A stretch of 64,000 nt of DNA, from contig JAVTVY010019611.1 of the NCBI GenBank assembly GCA_036873755.1, positions 18,943-82,942 on the forward strand, read 5' to 3'. Origin of the DNA: Hanleya hanleyi. Its lineage: Eukaryota; Mollusca; Polyplacophora; Lepidopleurida; Hanleyidae. A program made the position numbers and the translations under genes. Below are positions 9,844 through 19,120 of this stretch, piece after piece. Position 1 is the stretch's first letter; every line of letters begins with the position of its first letter. The notes under the pieces were generated by a model that was given only the letters and a program-made list of their open reading frames with translations, was not told where the DNA came from and ran no database searches.

Positions 9844-10145
9844 ATGATGTCTGCGCGAGTACGGAAGCACGCTCCGACGCTCCGTGTATTGAAGACGGCC
9901 CCACCCGAGTCGGTCCGAACCATTGTACGCGGTGCGGACCCTGAAGGCAACGTTCCACTGATTCCGGCTCAGAAAATAAGTTGGCCAAGCATAACACAGG
10001 TCTCCGAACCCTAGTCCAGAAGCGAGTCTCTCAAACACAAAAGAAAAAGGTGTTACAGAAAGGCGGCTTTCTCTGGGCCATCTTAGCACCGTTGGCCGCT
10101 TCCATGTTGGGTCCAGTATTGGGTGGACTCTTCGGCCGACAATGA
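9844..10145 (+). pseudogene. pX-like small basic core protein (broken)
   Basis: A small basic protein similar to the adenovirus pX/mu-type core peptide annotated in Polintons and adintoviruses, thought to condense virion DNA. The ATG pair is at 9844/9847 (MSARVRKHAPTLRVL), followed by IVRGADPEGNVPLIP. A frameshift near 9975 moves the C-terminal half to another frame, ending in KVLQKGGFLWAILAPLAASM and a Gly-rich LGGLFGR tail, stop at 10143-10145. The spacing between RTIVRGADP and GNVPL looks shorter than in relatives, suggesting a small internal deletion. It ends with ATGA overlapping the next start. Confidence 0.7.
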
Positions 10146-10632
10146 ACCACACGAAAAAAATGGTCCTCGTCGAACCACGGTTCCTTCAAAACCTCCAATC
10201 GCCTTACCCTGTACCACCTACGATGAAGACCATAAACACCCTCGTTGAAGAGATGCAACAGATCTTACAAAGACCAGGGTTAAGCGACAGTGAGAAAGTA
10301 CAACGGTACCATGAGACGCTTCAACGGTACATGACGTTCATGGACCAATACAAAACCCTCTCTACCCCAGCACCACCACCACCACCACGCGACACACCGC
10401 CGACCTCAGCACCACTCCAACAGCCGCCATTACCAGGGTACCACCCACAGCCCCACAGTGGGTGGAAGACGAAGTCCTGAAGAGTGTACCTGCATCGTTC
10501 AAGAAACAAGCTGGCCTGGTATTACAACGGATGAAACAGAATCCAAACATGACTTGGAATGATAAAGGCGAACTCCTGGTACTAAATCAGGTGGTCCACG
10601 GGACCCACATTGTGGAATTTAGATGGATATAG
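10142..10632 (+). pseudogene. conserved capsid-block protein of unknown role (frameshifted)
   Basis: Starts at 10142 in an ATGA overlap with the pX-like gene, a coupling typical of compact virus-like elements. The N-terminal half (MVLVEPRFLQNL, then EEMQQILQRPGLSDSEKVQR and LQRYMTF) belongs to a family I know from animal Polintons without a settled name. A Pro-rich linker (about residues 76-105) contains a frameshift between about 10370 and 10445. The distal half reads WVEDEVLKSVPASFKKQAGL and MTWNDKGELLVLNQ, ending at a TAG (10630-10632), probably early compared with relatives. Function unknown; a DNA-binding or scaffold role is possible given the position. Confidence 0.6.
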
Positions 10633-10645
10633 AGGGACGCCTCGC

Positions 10646-11468
10646 ATGTATCTGTTTGAGTTTCACATTTGCCCTAATCAATTTTGGAAGTTTGTTAGTT
10701 GATTGACCTAACCAGTAACAGTTCGCTGGATGTGTTTCCTGACAATACCTTGGCCAAGTACGTCACCCAGTTGCATTTACCTGGACGATGGGAATGTGGC
10801 CTCGTGGATATCCAATACCCTTACTCGTGGTACAACGTGCGAGCCAATGAAGTGTGGTACGAGGTGACCTAAGAAGGCAAAACACCCGACTCACCCTCCC
10901 CGAAGGCCAATACGATACTCCCAAGGAGCTCATGGGTGGGCTGACAAGATTGTTGCATTATAAGGCTCTACGGGAGGTCACGAAAGTTTCAAAACCCATC
11001 AAATCCTTTCCCTTCAAGAATCACGTGGACTTCGATTACAACGCACACAACGGCAAAGCACAGATCCTCCTCACCGCCAACGTGAGTGTCGTACTGAGTC
11101 CTATCCTACAGCAAATGCTGGGTCTCGCTCACCTGATCTACACGGGTCCACCCGAGGATCATGGCCAGACCCCGATGGATATGAAGTCGGGTATGTACGG
11201 ACTCTACGTTTACTCGGACGTGGTCGACAATCACATCGTGGGCGATATCAACACACCTCTGTTACGGGTGGCCCCCATTAAAAAGACGTATGGAGATCAA
11301 GTTACCCACAGTTTCACTCACATGCTCTACCTTCTCGTACGACAATCCGACCTCAACACTATCACGGTGGATATAAGAGATGACACGGGACGACCGGTGG
11401 CATTCGAACGAGAAAATGTGGTGCTGACACTTCATTTTCGACAAGCACGTGCTCCCTACTTTGAATAA
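10646..11468 (+). pseudogene. penton-like minor capsid protein (broken)
   Basis: Jelly-roll minor capsid (penton) protein of the Polinton virion. The segment SNSSLDVFPDNTLAKYVTQL (about 10711-10770), then GRWECGLVDIQYPYSWYNV, is the conserved N-terminal block of this family. A stop lies just before it (10696-10698) and another ends that frame at 10870-10872. The reading then continues in a different frame (10854-11468) with LTLPEGQYDTPKEL, GMYGLYVYSDVV and the C-terminal TITVDIRDDTGRPVAFE, then LTLHFR. About 260 codons in all. The start (ATG at 10646) is uncertain because the N-terminus is damaged. The TAATG overlap at 11466-11470 couples it to the pVI-like gene. Confidence 0.82.
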
Positions 11469-11876
11469 TGAAGGTGCCTTACGAGTGCGATGCACGCAGC
11501 TACATGGACTATTATGCCCAACAGGCCGGAGCTGGCCTTCCGGTCTTTAGTGGTTCATGCATGCAACGAAGACATGGGCTGGGGAACATACTCTGGAGCA
11601 TCGTGAAAACGTTCCTGCCCTTGGTGACGCGTGGAGTGAAAGCAATCGGCAAACAAGCGGTACGCAGTGGACTGCAAGTCGCCGGTGATGTTTTGGGGGG
11701 AGGTCGGTACGGCACCCACAAGAAGCCTTGAAACAGCGGGCCAAAGAAGCAGGAGGCGTCTCGCCAAAGCACAACGCACCGTAGGGAATAAAAAACCTGC
11801 ACCACCGAGACCACGCACCAGTCGACGACCGACCCCGCGACGACGCACATCGAAGACACAGGATATCTTTTCTTAA
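11468..11876 (+). pseudogene. pVI-like capsid maturation protein (frameshifted)
   Basis: Related to adenovirus protein VI, an internal capsid protein that links hexon to core. The ATG at 11468 lies inside the preceding stop (TAATG). The N-terminus YMDYYAQQAGAGLPVFSG is the conserved pVI-like motif, followed by RRHGLGNILWSIVKTFLPLV and a Gly/Ala amphipathic segment (about residues 37-80). The original frame stops at 11731 after HKKP. The basic tail continues in other frames: KQRAKEAGG in one, then a Pro/Arg-rich run ending KTQDIF(S) at 11876 in another. At least two frameshifts lie between about 11700 and 11770. Confidence 0.78.
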
Positions 11877-11878
11877 AC

Positions 11879-13191
11879 ATGTCCTTGATCCACGCAGAGT
11901 CCTGCCCTTCCATCAACAGTGAATTTGATTTGTGGACCGTCCCGCCCACACAGACCAGTGCCGATTAAGGATTATGGGTGGTGCATCTCCCGCTCCCCAG
12001 CATCAACGAATCAGGGCCCATCGAGTTCACCATCAATAATGCGGACACGGCCTATGTGGATTTAGCCCATACATACTTGTATGTGAAAGCCAAGGTCGTC
12101 AATGGGGATGGCTCCAAAATCGTCGACCAAGCAACGGTGGGCCCGACAAATCTCTGGCTGCACTCTATGTTTCAACAGGTGGATATATTTCTCAGCGACA
12201 AACTCATCAGTGACTCGACCAACACGTACCCCTATCGAGCCTACATCGAGACGCTGTTGTCGCATGGACGAGAGGCTAAAAAATCTCAGCTGACAGCCGC
12301 TTTATTCTACCAGGACACAGCCGAGCACATGGGCGCAGAGAACGACAATGCGGGATATACCAAACGGAAGGCTTTCACCGCGAAGGGCGTCTCAGTGGAT
12401 CTCATGGGTCGACTGCACGCAGACATTTTTATGCAAGACCGGTACCTCTTGAACAAGATCCCCATCAAAATCCGACTGATACGGGCGCCTTCGACCTTTG
12501 CCTTGATGGCCACTAACGTAGACGAGCATGCAGCTGACTATAAGATTGTCATCCAAGACGCAGTCCTGTATGTCCGAAAAGTGAAACCGAATCCAGCCGT
12601 TCAATTGGGACACCTCAAAGCCTTGAAAACAAAACCAGCCCAGTACCCTATCCGACGTGTGCAAACCAAAGTGTTCTCTGTGTCTGCTGGAAATATGAGC
12701 GCCAACAAAGAAAACCTGTTCCTGGGGGAACTACCCAAGCGATTGATCCTGGCCTGTGTGGAAAATACCAGTTTCGGCGGAGCCTACCCAGACAACCCGT
12801 TTGACTTTAAACATTTCGGCATCAATTTTGTGGCCCTGCATGTTGATGGACAACAGGTTCCAGCCACGGCCTTAACACCGAACTTTGGGCGCGCGAATTT
12901 CATTCGAGCCTATCAGAGCCTGTTTACAGCCACCGGTCAAATCAACCAGGACGAAGGGAATATGATCAGTCGGGAAGACTACGCGAACGGATACACGTTG
13001 TTCTGTTTCGATCTGACCCCACCTTAGAGAACGGCCATCAGCTGGCCCTCGCCAAGCAAGGCAATTTACGGTTGGAAATCCACTTTGCACGAGCCCTCCG
13101 GAGCACCGTCAATGTGATCTGCTACGCCGAGTTTGACAACATCATTCAAGTGGACAAGGCGCGCAACGTGCTGTGTGACTTTGCCACCTAA
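11879..13191 (+). pseudogene. double-jelly-roll major capsid protein (hexon-like; one stop, one frameshift)
   Basis: The major capsid protein of Polintons, a double-jelly-roll hexon relative. It begins at ATG 11879 (MSLIHAESCPSINSEFDLW). A TAA at 11966-11968 interrupts the frame, which then runs open to 13027. Recognisable blocks are [94 protein letters not shown] and [21 protein letters not shown] frameshift near 13020 moves the last about 55 codons (LRLEIHFARALRSTVNVICY, then a stop at 13189-13191) to the next frame. Total about 437 codons, usual for the family. It is the best preserved gene of the element. Confidence 0.93.
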
Positions 13192-13192
13192 C

Positions 13193-13245
13193 ATGGATAC
13201 AGACCAGATAACCACCGTGCTGGAGAATGACCCAGGGATACGTAT
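13193..13245 (+). pseudogene. adenain-like protease, 5' fragment
   Basis: An ATG at 13193, one base after the capsid stop, opens MDTDQITTVLENDPGIR, which is the N-terminal block of Polinton cysteine proteases. After about 17 codons the sequence passes in frame into the Penelope-like element. The rest of the protease resumes at about 15304. The exact junction is approximate (13243-13255), because the 5' limit of the inserted copy is inferred by comparison with the second copy. Confidence 0.7.
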
Positions 13246-15303
13246 GGACGAATCGATAAAGTCGAACTTTATCTATACACCATGCAAACATATTGTGACT
13301 GGTGACCTTGATGTGGTGAGTGATAAGGATCAGAAATTACTCCTGATGAAAGGACCTAAATATAGAGAGCCAAGAAGAATAAATATGAAGGCCGACCAGA
13401 AGATAGTCCTGTCTGCATTAGAACAGTACGTTATTGATTGGTCTAAGCGAGAAAAAGTTGAACCTACAGTACTCGCTGATTGGCTGGACCTCACCAAGAG
13501 CAAGGTCGTTGAAACAATCCGCCATATTGACAGAAGTACTCTTCCCCAAGCAAAACAAGTACTGAGAAACCTCAATTCGCAAGAAGTTCTAGCAAATCTC
13601 CAGAGTAAATTCGTCATAGTCCCAGCAGACAAAGCTCCGAATAATATAATATTCATATGTAAATATTACTATTACCAGGTGCTGGTTAAAGAATTGAGTG
13701 TAGACATATCTTCATCAAATACGTCTACTTACTCCCAAACTGCATTTACTCTGGAAGATTTATTTAACAATCACAAAAAGTTTCTCGGGGAAAGAGGTAT
13801 TTGTCTTCCAACCAATCATAACGACATACCAAAAATATACTGGACTCCCAAAATGCATAAATCACCATACAAAGCTAGATTCATAGCTGGTTCTAGAAGC
13901 TGCACCACCAAGCTTCTTTCAACCCTATTGACGAGGGCCCTTCAGGAGGTAAAAGCATTTTGGGAAAGGTATAGCGCCACTATTTCTAAGAACTCTGGCG
14001 TTGAATGTATGTGGATATTGAAAAACTCAAAATGTCTTACGGAAGAACTTGATGCTAAAGGTCAGATACCGTACAGACATGTATCCACATGGGATTTCTC
14101 GACTCTCTATACTACAATCCCTCATCAGGACCTTATTGGCCGTATAAGTTCATTAATAGTATCTGTGTTCAAGAAAACTGATCGTAGATATATTAAGTCG
14201 GAAGCCATAAAGCATTCTTTAGCTCGACTACATATGGAATGTTTCTTTGTTTATAGAGTTGCTTGAATTTCTCATTAAAAATATCTATGTGAAATTTGGC
14301 AACACAATATATCAGCAGCATATAGGTATTCCAATGGGTACTAATTGTGCACCCCTGTTGGCTGACCTGTATCTGTTCTCTTATGAATATGACTTTATGC
14401 AGGCGCTTTCAAAAACCGATCCATTCAAAGCCCGTTCCTTCTCATTCACCAAACGCTATATAGACGATCTTCTCGCTGTGGATAATCGCTATATAAATGA
14501 CGCAGTGAAGGATATATATCCACCCATATGCATATATATAGGCACATCTTATTTAGATCTCTATCTCTATAAAAATGAAGCGGGCATTCTCTCTCGTCGA
14601 CTTTATGACAAAAGAGATGATTACAATTTCGACATCGTAAACTATCCCTTTCTGGATAGTAATATTCCAGTGGGACCTGCATATGGCGTATACATATCTC
14701 GCTTAGTAGCATTTGCTAGATCCTGTGTTAGATGTGATGATTTTAATCAACGTCACAAAACATTGTTGCAGAAACTTATAAAACAGGGCTATTCCACCAA
14801 GCGCCTCCACTCAAAGTTTCTCAAATTTGGCGATACATATCGCATGCTGATAGCAAAATACGAACGTAGCGTGCAAGATTTATGGCGCTACGTTTCGTAA
14901 CTTGTGTCTAATTCCGCTTAACCCGGGGCTAGGGGCCGTATGAACCCATGTACTTCAAGATCCTCATGGTACTCATATGAACAGTCACAATCAAAGCGTG
15001 ACTGAGATACATCATTCTTTAGATGACGACTTTACAACGAATATTATGGATTAAGAATACTGATCAGCGATACGGATTTGATATTTTTGGAACATCATGA
15101 TGTCTTGCCGGCATCATTGAAAACTGTTGACCGCTTCTCTCTTGCAGGAAACAAGCCTATGTTTATGTATACTATGATTGTCTTTTTGAATTTGGCGCTA
15201 ATACTGTTATATGGAATATGGAATAGGTCTTTGGATTATGGACGCGGATATTCTCTAATGGACGACGGCTGGATTATGAATGACGGACTAGACGCTTGTA
15301 ATT
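13246..15303 (+). mobile_element. Penelope-like retroelement copy 1, nested in the protease gene
   Basis: About 2.06 kb, shared almost base for base with the second copy (19223-19983 plus 22464-23646). Similarity begins at GTCGAACTTTATCTATAC (about 13261) and ends at ACGCTTGTAATT (15303). It encodes a Penelope-type RT but no endonuclease and is 5'-truncated at the linker just upstream of RT. No clear target duplication is visible; PLE insertions often have irregular ones. The copy is younger than the Polinton it interrupts. Confidence 0.88.
13250..14900 (+). pseudogene. Penelope-like reverse transcriptase (frameshifted)
   Basis: RT of the Penelope-like family, related to telomerase RT. The N-terminal part has FIYTPCKHIVTGDLDVVSDK, KFVIVPADKAPNNIIFICKY and a YWTPKMHKSPYKARFIAGSR block, then WILKNSKCLTEEL and TWDFSTLYTTIPH (first catalytic Asp region). 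A frameshift near 14240-14250 separates it from the second open part (14247-14900), which has QHIGIPMGTNCAPLLADLYL and the catalytic RYIDDLLAVD. A deletion of about 10 codons at about 14535 relative to copy 2 removes the DLKETTDN stretch. It ends SVQDLWRYVS. Joined in frame at its 5' side to the protease N-terminus. Confidence 0.88.
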
Positions 15304-15712
15304 TCATGGGGTGTTCGCATGTGTTCCCATTAGACCGTATGTATCCTGCTGGTTACGTTCTCAACACGGACCCGATGGATCGGCCCGGTGAACATTGGGT
15401 GGCCGTGTACTTGACAGAACAGCACGGCGAATACTTTGACCCGTACGGCCTGCCACCCCTCCATCCCGATTTAACAGACTTCATGGATCGAGGCACAGCG
15501 ACGTGGTGTTGGAACAGTCAAACGTTGCAAAGCCTGACCAGTAGCGTGTGCGGACAATATTGCTTGTTTTACCTGTACCATCGATGCCGGGGCAGAACCT
15601 TATCTACCATCGTACACATGTTGACGAGTACCCCAAGGCCGAGGATCGCGATGTACTCGTATATGACTGGGCCGTCCATCATTTCAATGTACAAGCCCCG
15701 TTCTGGGCTTAA
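15304..15712 (+). pseudogene. adenain-like cysteine protease, 3' fragment
   Basis: C-terminal four-fifths of the Polinton maturation protease, which would cleave capsid precursors. The catalytic His is in RPGEHWVAVYL, the Asp in GEYFDPYGLPPL and the Cys in SSVCGQYCLFYLYHRCRGRT. Upstream the frame is continuous with PLE-derived sequence (ORF from 15078). Near 15620 the conserved C-terminus shifts to another frame and ends at the TAA 15710-15712; the original frame runs on to 15749. The gene is broken by a 2-kb insertion and a frameshift. It is the last gene before the right TIR. Confidence 0.85.
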
Positions 15713-15810
15713 GTTCTTTCCATGTACAAGCCCGCTGTTCTGGGCTTAAGTTTACAAGCCCCTTGTTCTGGGCTTCAGTTTACAAGCCCCCTGTTCTGGG
15801 CTTCAGTTTT
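15689..15810 (+). repeat. four hairpin repeats at the protease 3' end
   Basis: ACAAGCCCCGTTCTGGGCTT (15691) recurs three more times at about 15726, 15752 and 15781 with small changes. Each unit is a small hairpin (AAGCCC...GGGCTT). The first unit is the last codons and stop of the protease. Confidence 0.75.
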
Positions 15811-15843
15811 CACGTGGTTGTTCTCAAGTTGTTGTTTTTACTG

Positions 15844-15849
15844 AATAAA
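15844..15849 (+). terminator. polyadenylation signal for capsid/protease transcripts
   Basis: AATAAA in CTGAATAAAAAAC, about 135 bases after the protease stop and before the right TIR. Consistent with the 3' end of a + strand late transcript. Confidence 0.5.
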
Positions 15850-16344
15850 AAACAAAATGATATCTCACCAAAAACCCCTGTATTGTGTGTTTTCTATATG
15901 AGCATAATGCATGAAGCCTATAACAGACATGTGGGGATTCGGTCAAACTGGCCTTGAACACCGTATTAGCCAATCAGTGGACCCCATCCATGTCCAGAAA
16001 ACATTACCCGGATGTACAAGAACCCGGATGTAGGCGCGGACGTAGGCGAAAGCATCCTAGTACCCGGATGTAGGCGCAGACGTGAGCGAAATTCTAGTAC
16101 CCGTCGATTGGTTCTTTTATCATTCGCTCATTGGTTCTTTTTCTCGACCGCTGATTGGTCCAATTGGAACTGCCCATCCTTCCCAGGTTAATTTACAATC
16201 GCCTTTTTGGGTACAAGCTCTGTATATCGATGCCGCAACATTGTTGCCGAACCTTACCGAAAGGGAGACCTTTAACCTTTTGACCTGGATGTGACCTTTG
16301 ACCCGACATTCATCCGTGCAATTCCGGTGATGACGCGCGCGCGC
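15850..16344. other. Polinton right subterminal, non-coding
   Basis: No gene. It holds repeats of an ACCCGGATGTAGGCGCAGAC type (about 16010-16085) and TTGGTTCTTT direct repeats (about 16110-16160). A TGACCTTTGACCC direct-repeat-1 nuclear-receptor-like site lies at about 16290. Confidence 0.45.
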
Positions 16345-17617
16345 TGCGGCCGGAGTAACCCGCGCGCGCTGCGGCATCGGATCACCCCCGCGCGCGCGCG
16401 CGCTGCGGCCGGGGTGGGCCGGGGCCGGGGAAAAACCCGGATGTGGAAGAAGTTCCGGATGTTGAAGAGGTCACCGGATATTCTAGTACATGCAATCCAT
16501 ACGTCTAAGAAAAACATTAGAACTCTTCTGTGTTCGGAGGTGATAGCCGAAAGTGACGTCACAACCCACGTGACCCGCGCAGCAGAATGGAAACGACACC
16601 CTAGTCTAGCCCCCTCACATGGGCTTCACATGGAGACATCACTCGATCCCATCGGCCCACTAGTGGCCCACCTCGACCCCAAAACATCTATTTCCATACC
16701 CTTTGTCCACTGCCCATGCGCAGAGTGATGATATTGCAACCCCGCACCCACCCCGTCAGATGCCCCTCACATAGGCTTCACATTGATACCTCACGCAACT
16801 CCATCGGACCATTAGTAGCCCACCTAGGCTCCAAAACGTCTATTTCCATGCCCTTTGTTTACCGCGCATGCGCAGAATGACGATATTCCAACCCCACACC
16901 CAGCCCATGGGATGGTCCCTCACATAGGCTTCACATTGATACCTCATACGACTCCATCAACCCACTAGTGGCCCACCTAGGCCCAAAACGTCTATTTCCA
17001 TACACTTTGTCTATAGATTTAATATGCATTCCTAGTACCCATCCTCTGCATGGCAGAACTGCACAACCCAGAACAAGTCTGGACATGCCTTGATCTCGGG
17101 GAGCCAGGTGTGCGGCACGTGAGCTCACTCACGCAGACGCCAGACCAGGAGTTCACGGTCGCCGCAACATTGTAGCAAACGTGCAACATTGTTGCAATTC
17201 GGGGAGCCAGGTGTTCGGCACGTGACAAGTCAAGCAGACGACAGCGAAATTCTGGCGGGAAAAAATCCACAGACAGGTCAGTACATGGCCTATCATGTTC
17301 CCACAGACCTCACCGAAAAGACACGGAGGTGAACGACATTGTGGGAAAACTCCACAGACAGGTCAGTACATGTTCTGAAGATGGCGGACCTCACCGAAAA
17401 GACACGGACGTCACCGAAAAGACACGGAGGTGAACGACATTGCGGAAAAACCCCACAGATAGGTCAGTACATATCCTATCATGTTCACAGGCCACGCTCC
17501 ATTCACCCAGACCGGAAGTGACTTCATACGGGACTGGTAGCGCCCACTGGCGGAAGCAGGGGAACCAAGAGTTACCTCCCTGGAAAATATGACTCGAAAT
17601 ACTCTTATATTACTACT
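16345..17617 (-). repeat. Polinton right terminal inverted repeat
   Basis: Reverse complement of the left arm, ending CTCTTATATTACTACT. It is about 350 bases longer than the left arm, mainly because it has about three copies of an internal unit of about 145-160 bp. Each unit contains CTTCACATTGATACCTCA, then TCTATTTCCATACC and CGCATGCGCAGAATGA. It contains a long CGCG/GGCC core at 16329-16412. Confidence 0.85.
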
Positions 17618-17623
17618 GTCGTG
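17618..17623. repeat. Polinton target-site duplication, right copy
   Basis: GTCGTG, 5 of 6 identical to GTCGTA at 4528-4533. It is followed by ATATGAC, as in the tails of SINE-like repeats elsewhere in the window. Confidence 0.75.
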
Positions 17624-17741
17624 ATATGACTAAAAAATTGTTGAAATTGTCATTCAATAATTAATTCCAATGATACATCGTGTTGTCTTCTCTGTATTTT
17701 GTTGTGTAATAACGTGTCTGCGTTATTCATTTGATAAACAG

Positions 17742-17832
17742 GCTCTGGGCAAATTCAAAGCTTTAGAAAAAAGACCCAAAGAAAGAAACGCGGATAACAG
17801 AAAAAAGAACAGATCAGAAGATATTTTAGCAC
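17742..17832 (+). CDS. RPTP exon: D2 start (pTyr loop)
   Basis: Acceptor AAACAG ends at 17741 and donor GTAAGT begins at 17833. It encodes ALGKFKALEKRPKERN and KKNRSEDILA, ending one base into a codon. In RPTP domains this block is normally K-N-R-Y-x-D-I-L; here the Tyr that stacks on phosphotyrosine is Ser, as expected for an inactive D2. Confidence 0.85.
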
Positions 17833-18179
17833 GTAAGTTTGACAACGGCTGTTGCGAATGCTACCTGTTGATCTTTCACTACCGTACCTGAATTGTGTAC
17901 ATGTCGAAAATGATAGGCTTGCAATACCGATTCATCGAAGTCAGACAATGTTATTCTTTATAAGTTGTAATAACTTATGATTATTTTCGTCGAAAAGTTC
18001 TGAATATGTATTAATCGCGATCTAATTACTGAAGAAATCATCATCAATGAGAACAATTTATATCTGTGATGATATTACAACCATTAGGGATGCTACTGGG
18101 CTCACAAAACTGCGGTTTGGGGAAAAACAAAAAGGCGTAGTGTTTCATATGTGCCTTACATGTTTTTTTTGACTTGCAG

Positions 18180-18253
18180 CCAGTTCACACCGTGTATTTC
18201 TATCAAGCCACGTTGAAGGCCGAAATAATTACATTAATGCAGTGTTTGTACCG
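18180..18253 (+). CDS. RPTP exon: D2 beta strands
   Basis: Acceptor ACTTGCAG ends at 18179 and donor GTGAGT begins at 18254. With the split codon it reads PSSHRVFLSSHVEGRNNYIN followed by AVFVP, the R-V-x-L...Y-I-N-A block of PTP domains. It ends in phase 0. Confidence 0.87.
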
Positions 18254-18326
18254 GTGAGTCTTGTCACGTTAACTGGTAACTCATATTCTGTAAACTCATG
18301 TGGATCTTAGTTGTTCTACTACAAAC

Positions 18327-19120
18327 TGTATTTATTTAGTTTCCTGTACGAAGTGTGGTCAACAGTATGTTGGCAATACCACCCAAAGACTCCATCGTAG
18401 GGTGAATGGTCACAGAAAATCCGTTAGGAAAAAGCAATTGCTTATATAGGTAAGCATTTTTCTGGACCCGACCATGGCTGGGACAACTTTAGTGTTCAGA
18501 TCATAGACGTCGTCTATCCATCTACCAAGGATTCCCCCTTTGGATTTGAGAGAAAAATTTGAGAGCGGGAACTATTCTGGATGCTAGAACTTGGGTCAGT
18601 GTTTCCGTATGGTTTAAATGATAATGTTAGTGGGTTCGGCAATGTTACAAACCGCCCTTCAAACATATTCAATATTACCCAGCTATTTAAACCCCATCAA
18701 CGGAGACATCGCAGCCATGGTTTGAGAAAGTTTAATAGTGCGATGATTCACGATCATATCAGTTTAAATTACTTATTGGGTTTAACTAACACACCCAATA
18801 GTACACATAGCTTACGTACAGTTCTGTATGCCTTACCTCTGAGAGCTTTAAATCATATAGCCAGAGATATACAACAATCTGCGTCCTCAGGAAATATAAT
18901 ACCACCCAAAATGTCTAAAGTATGTCAAGATATAGCGTATTTTCGGTTGTATCAGCCAGCGAACATAATCGAAACATCCCAAGATTGGCTTTTCTTGAAA
19001 CTCAACTACTTAGATAAAGGACTGTACATTATTAATTTACCTCGAATCCTGAATGATCCAGAGGCCCGCAATACTGTACCAAAGTATTTTAGGTTCACAG
19101 AACCTCCTTGCATTTCATAG
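18327..19120 (+). pseudogene. GIY-YIG endonuclease domain of the PLE (broken)
   Basis: Endonuclease thought to nick the target for PLE reverse transcription. 18327 begins inside the GIY strand: [20 protein letters not shown], then [13 protein letters not shown]. This gives the Y...YVG pair, the Cys-x2-Cys and the downstream His of the zinc-binding CCHH pattern, and the catalytic Arg. A stop/frameshift near 18448 is followed by GKHFSGPDHGWDNFSVQIID and, after a TGA near 18560, ELFWMLELGSVFPYGLNDN with an RRHRSHG block. The first residues of the domain are missing, so the copy is 5'-truncated here. Confidence 0.75.

Larger units (their letters stand above)
4534..17617 (+). mobile_element. Polinton/Maverick (adintovirus-like) element, degenerate
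   Basis: A 13,084-bp element with inverted termini that begin AGTAGTAATATAAGAG and end in its reverse complement, flanked by 6-bp repeats. It encodes integrase, FtsK/HerA-type packaging ATPase, pX-like, penton-like, pVI-like, double-jelly-roll capsid and adenain-like protease genes, all on +. This is the hallmark set of Polintons, virus-like self-synthesising transposons related to adintoviruses. No protein-primed DNA polymerase B is visible. Removing the nested Penelope-like copy (about 2.06 kb) leaves about 11 kb, short for a complete Polinton. Almost every gene has a stop or frameshift, so the copy is dead. It lies in an intron of the RPTP gene in sense orientation. Confidence 0.92.

Noticed and set aside
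9527..10152. Minus-strand frames of 156-162 codons across ATPase and pX-like genes
   Set aside because: Opposite to recognisable + strand genes and without family similarity.
18254..18326. RPTP exon downstream of 18253
   Set aside because: The GTGAGT donor at 18254 and the phase-0 match to 26803 leave no missing residues. The DNA after 18254 is intron.
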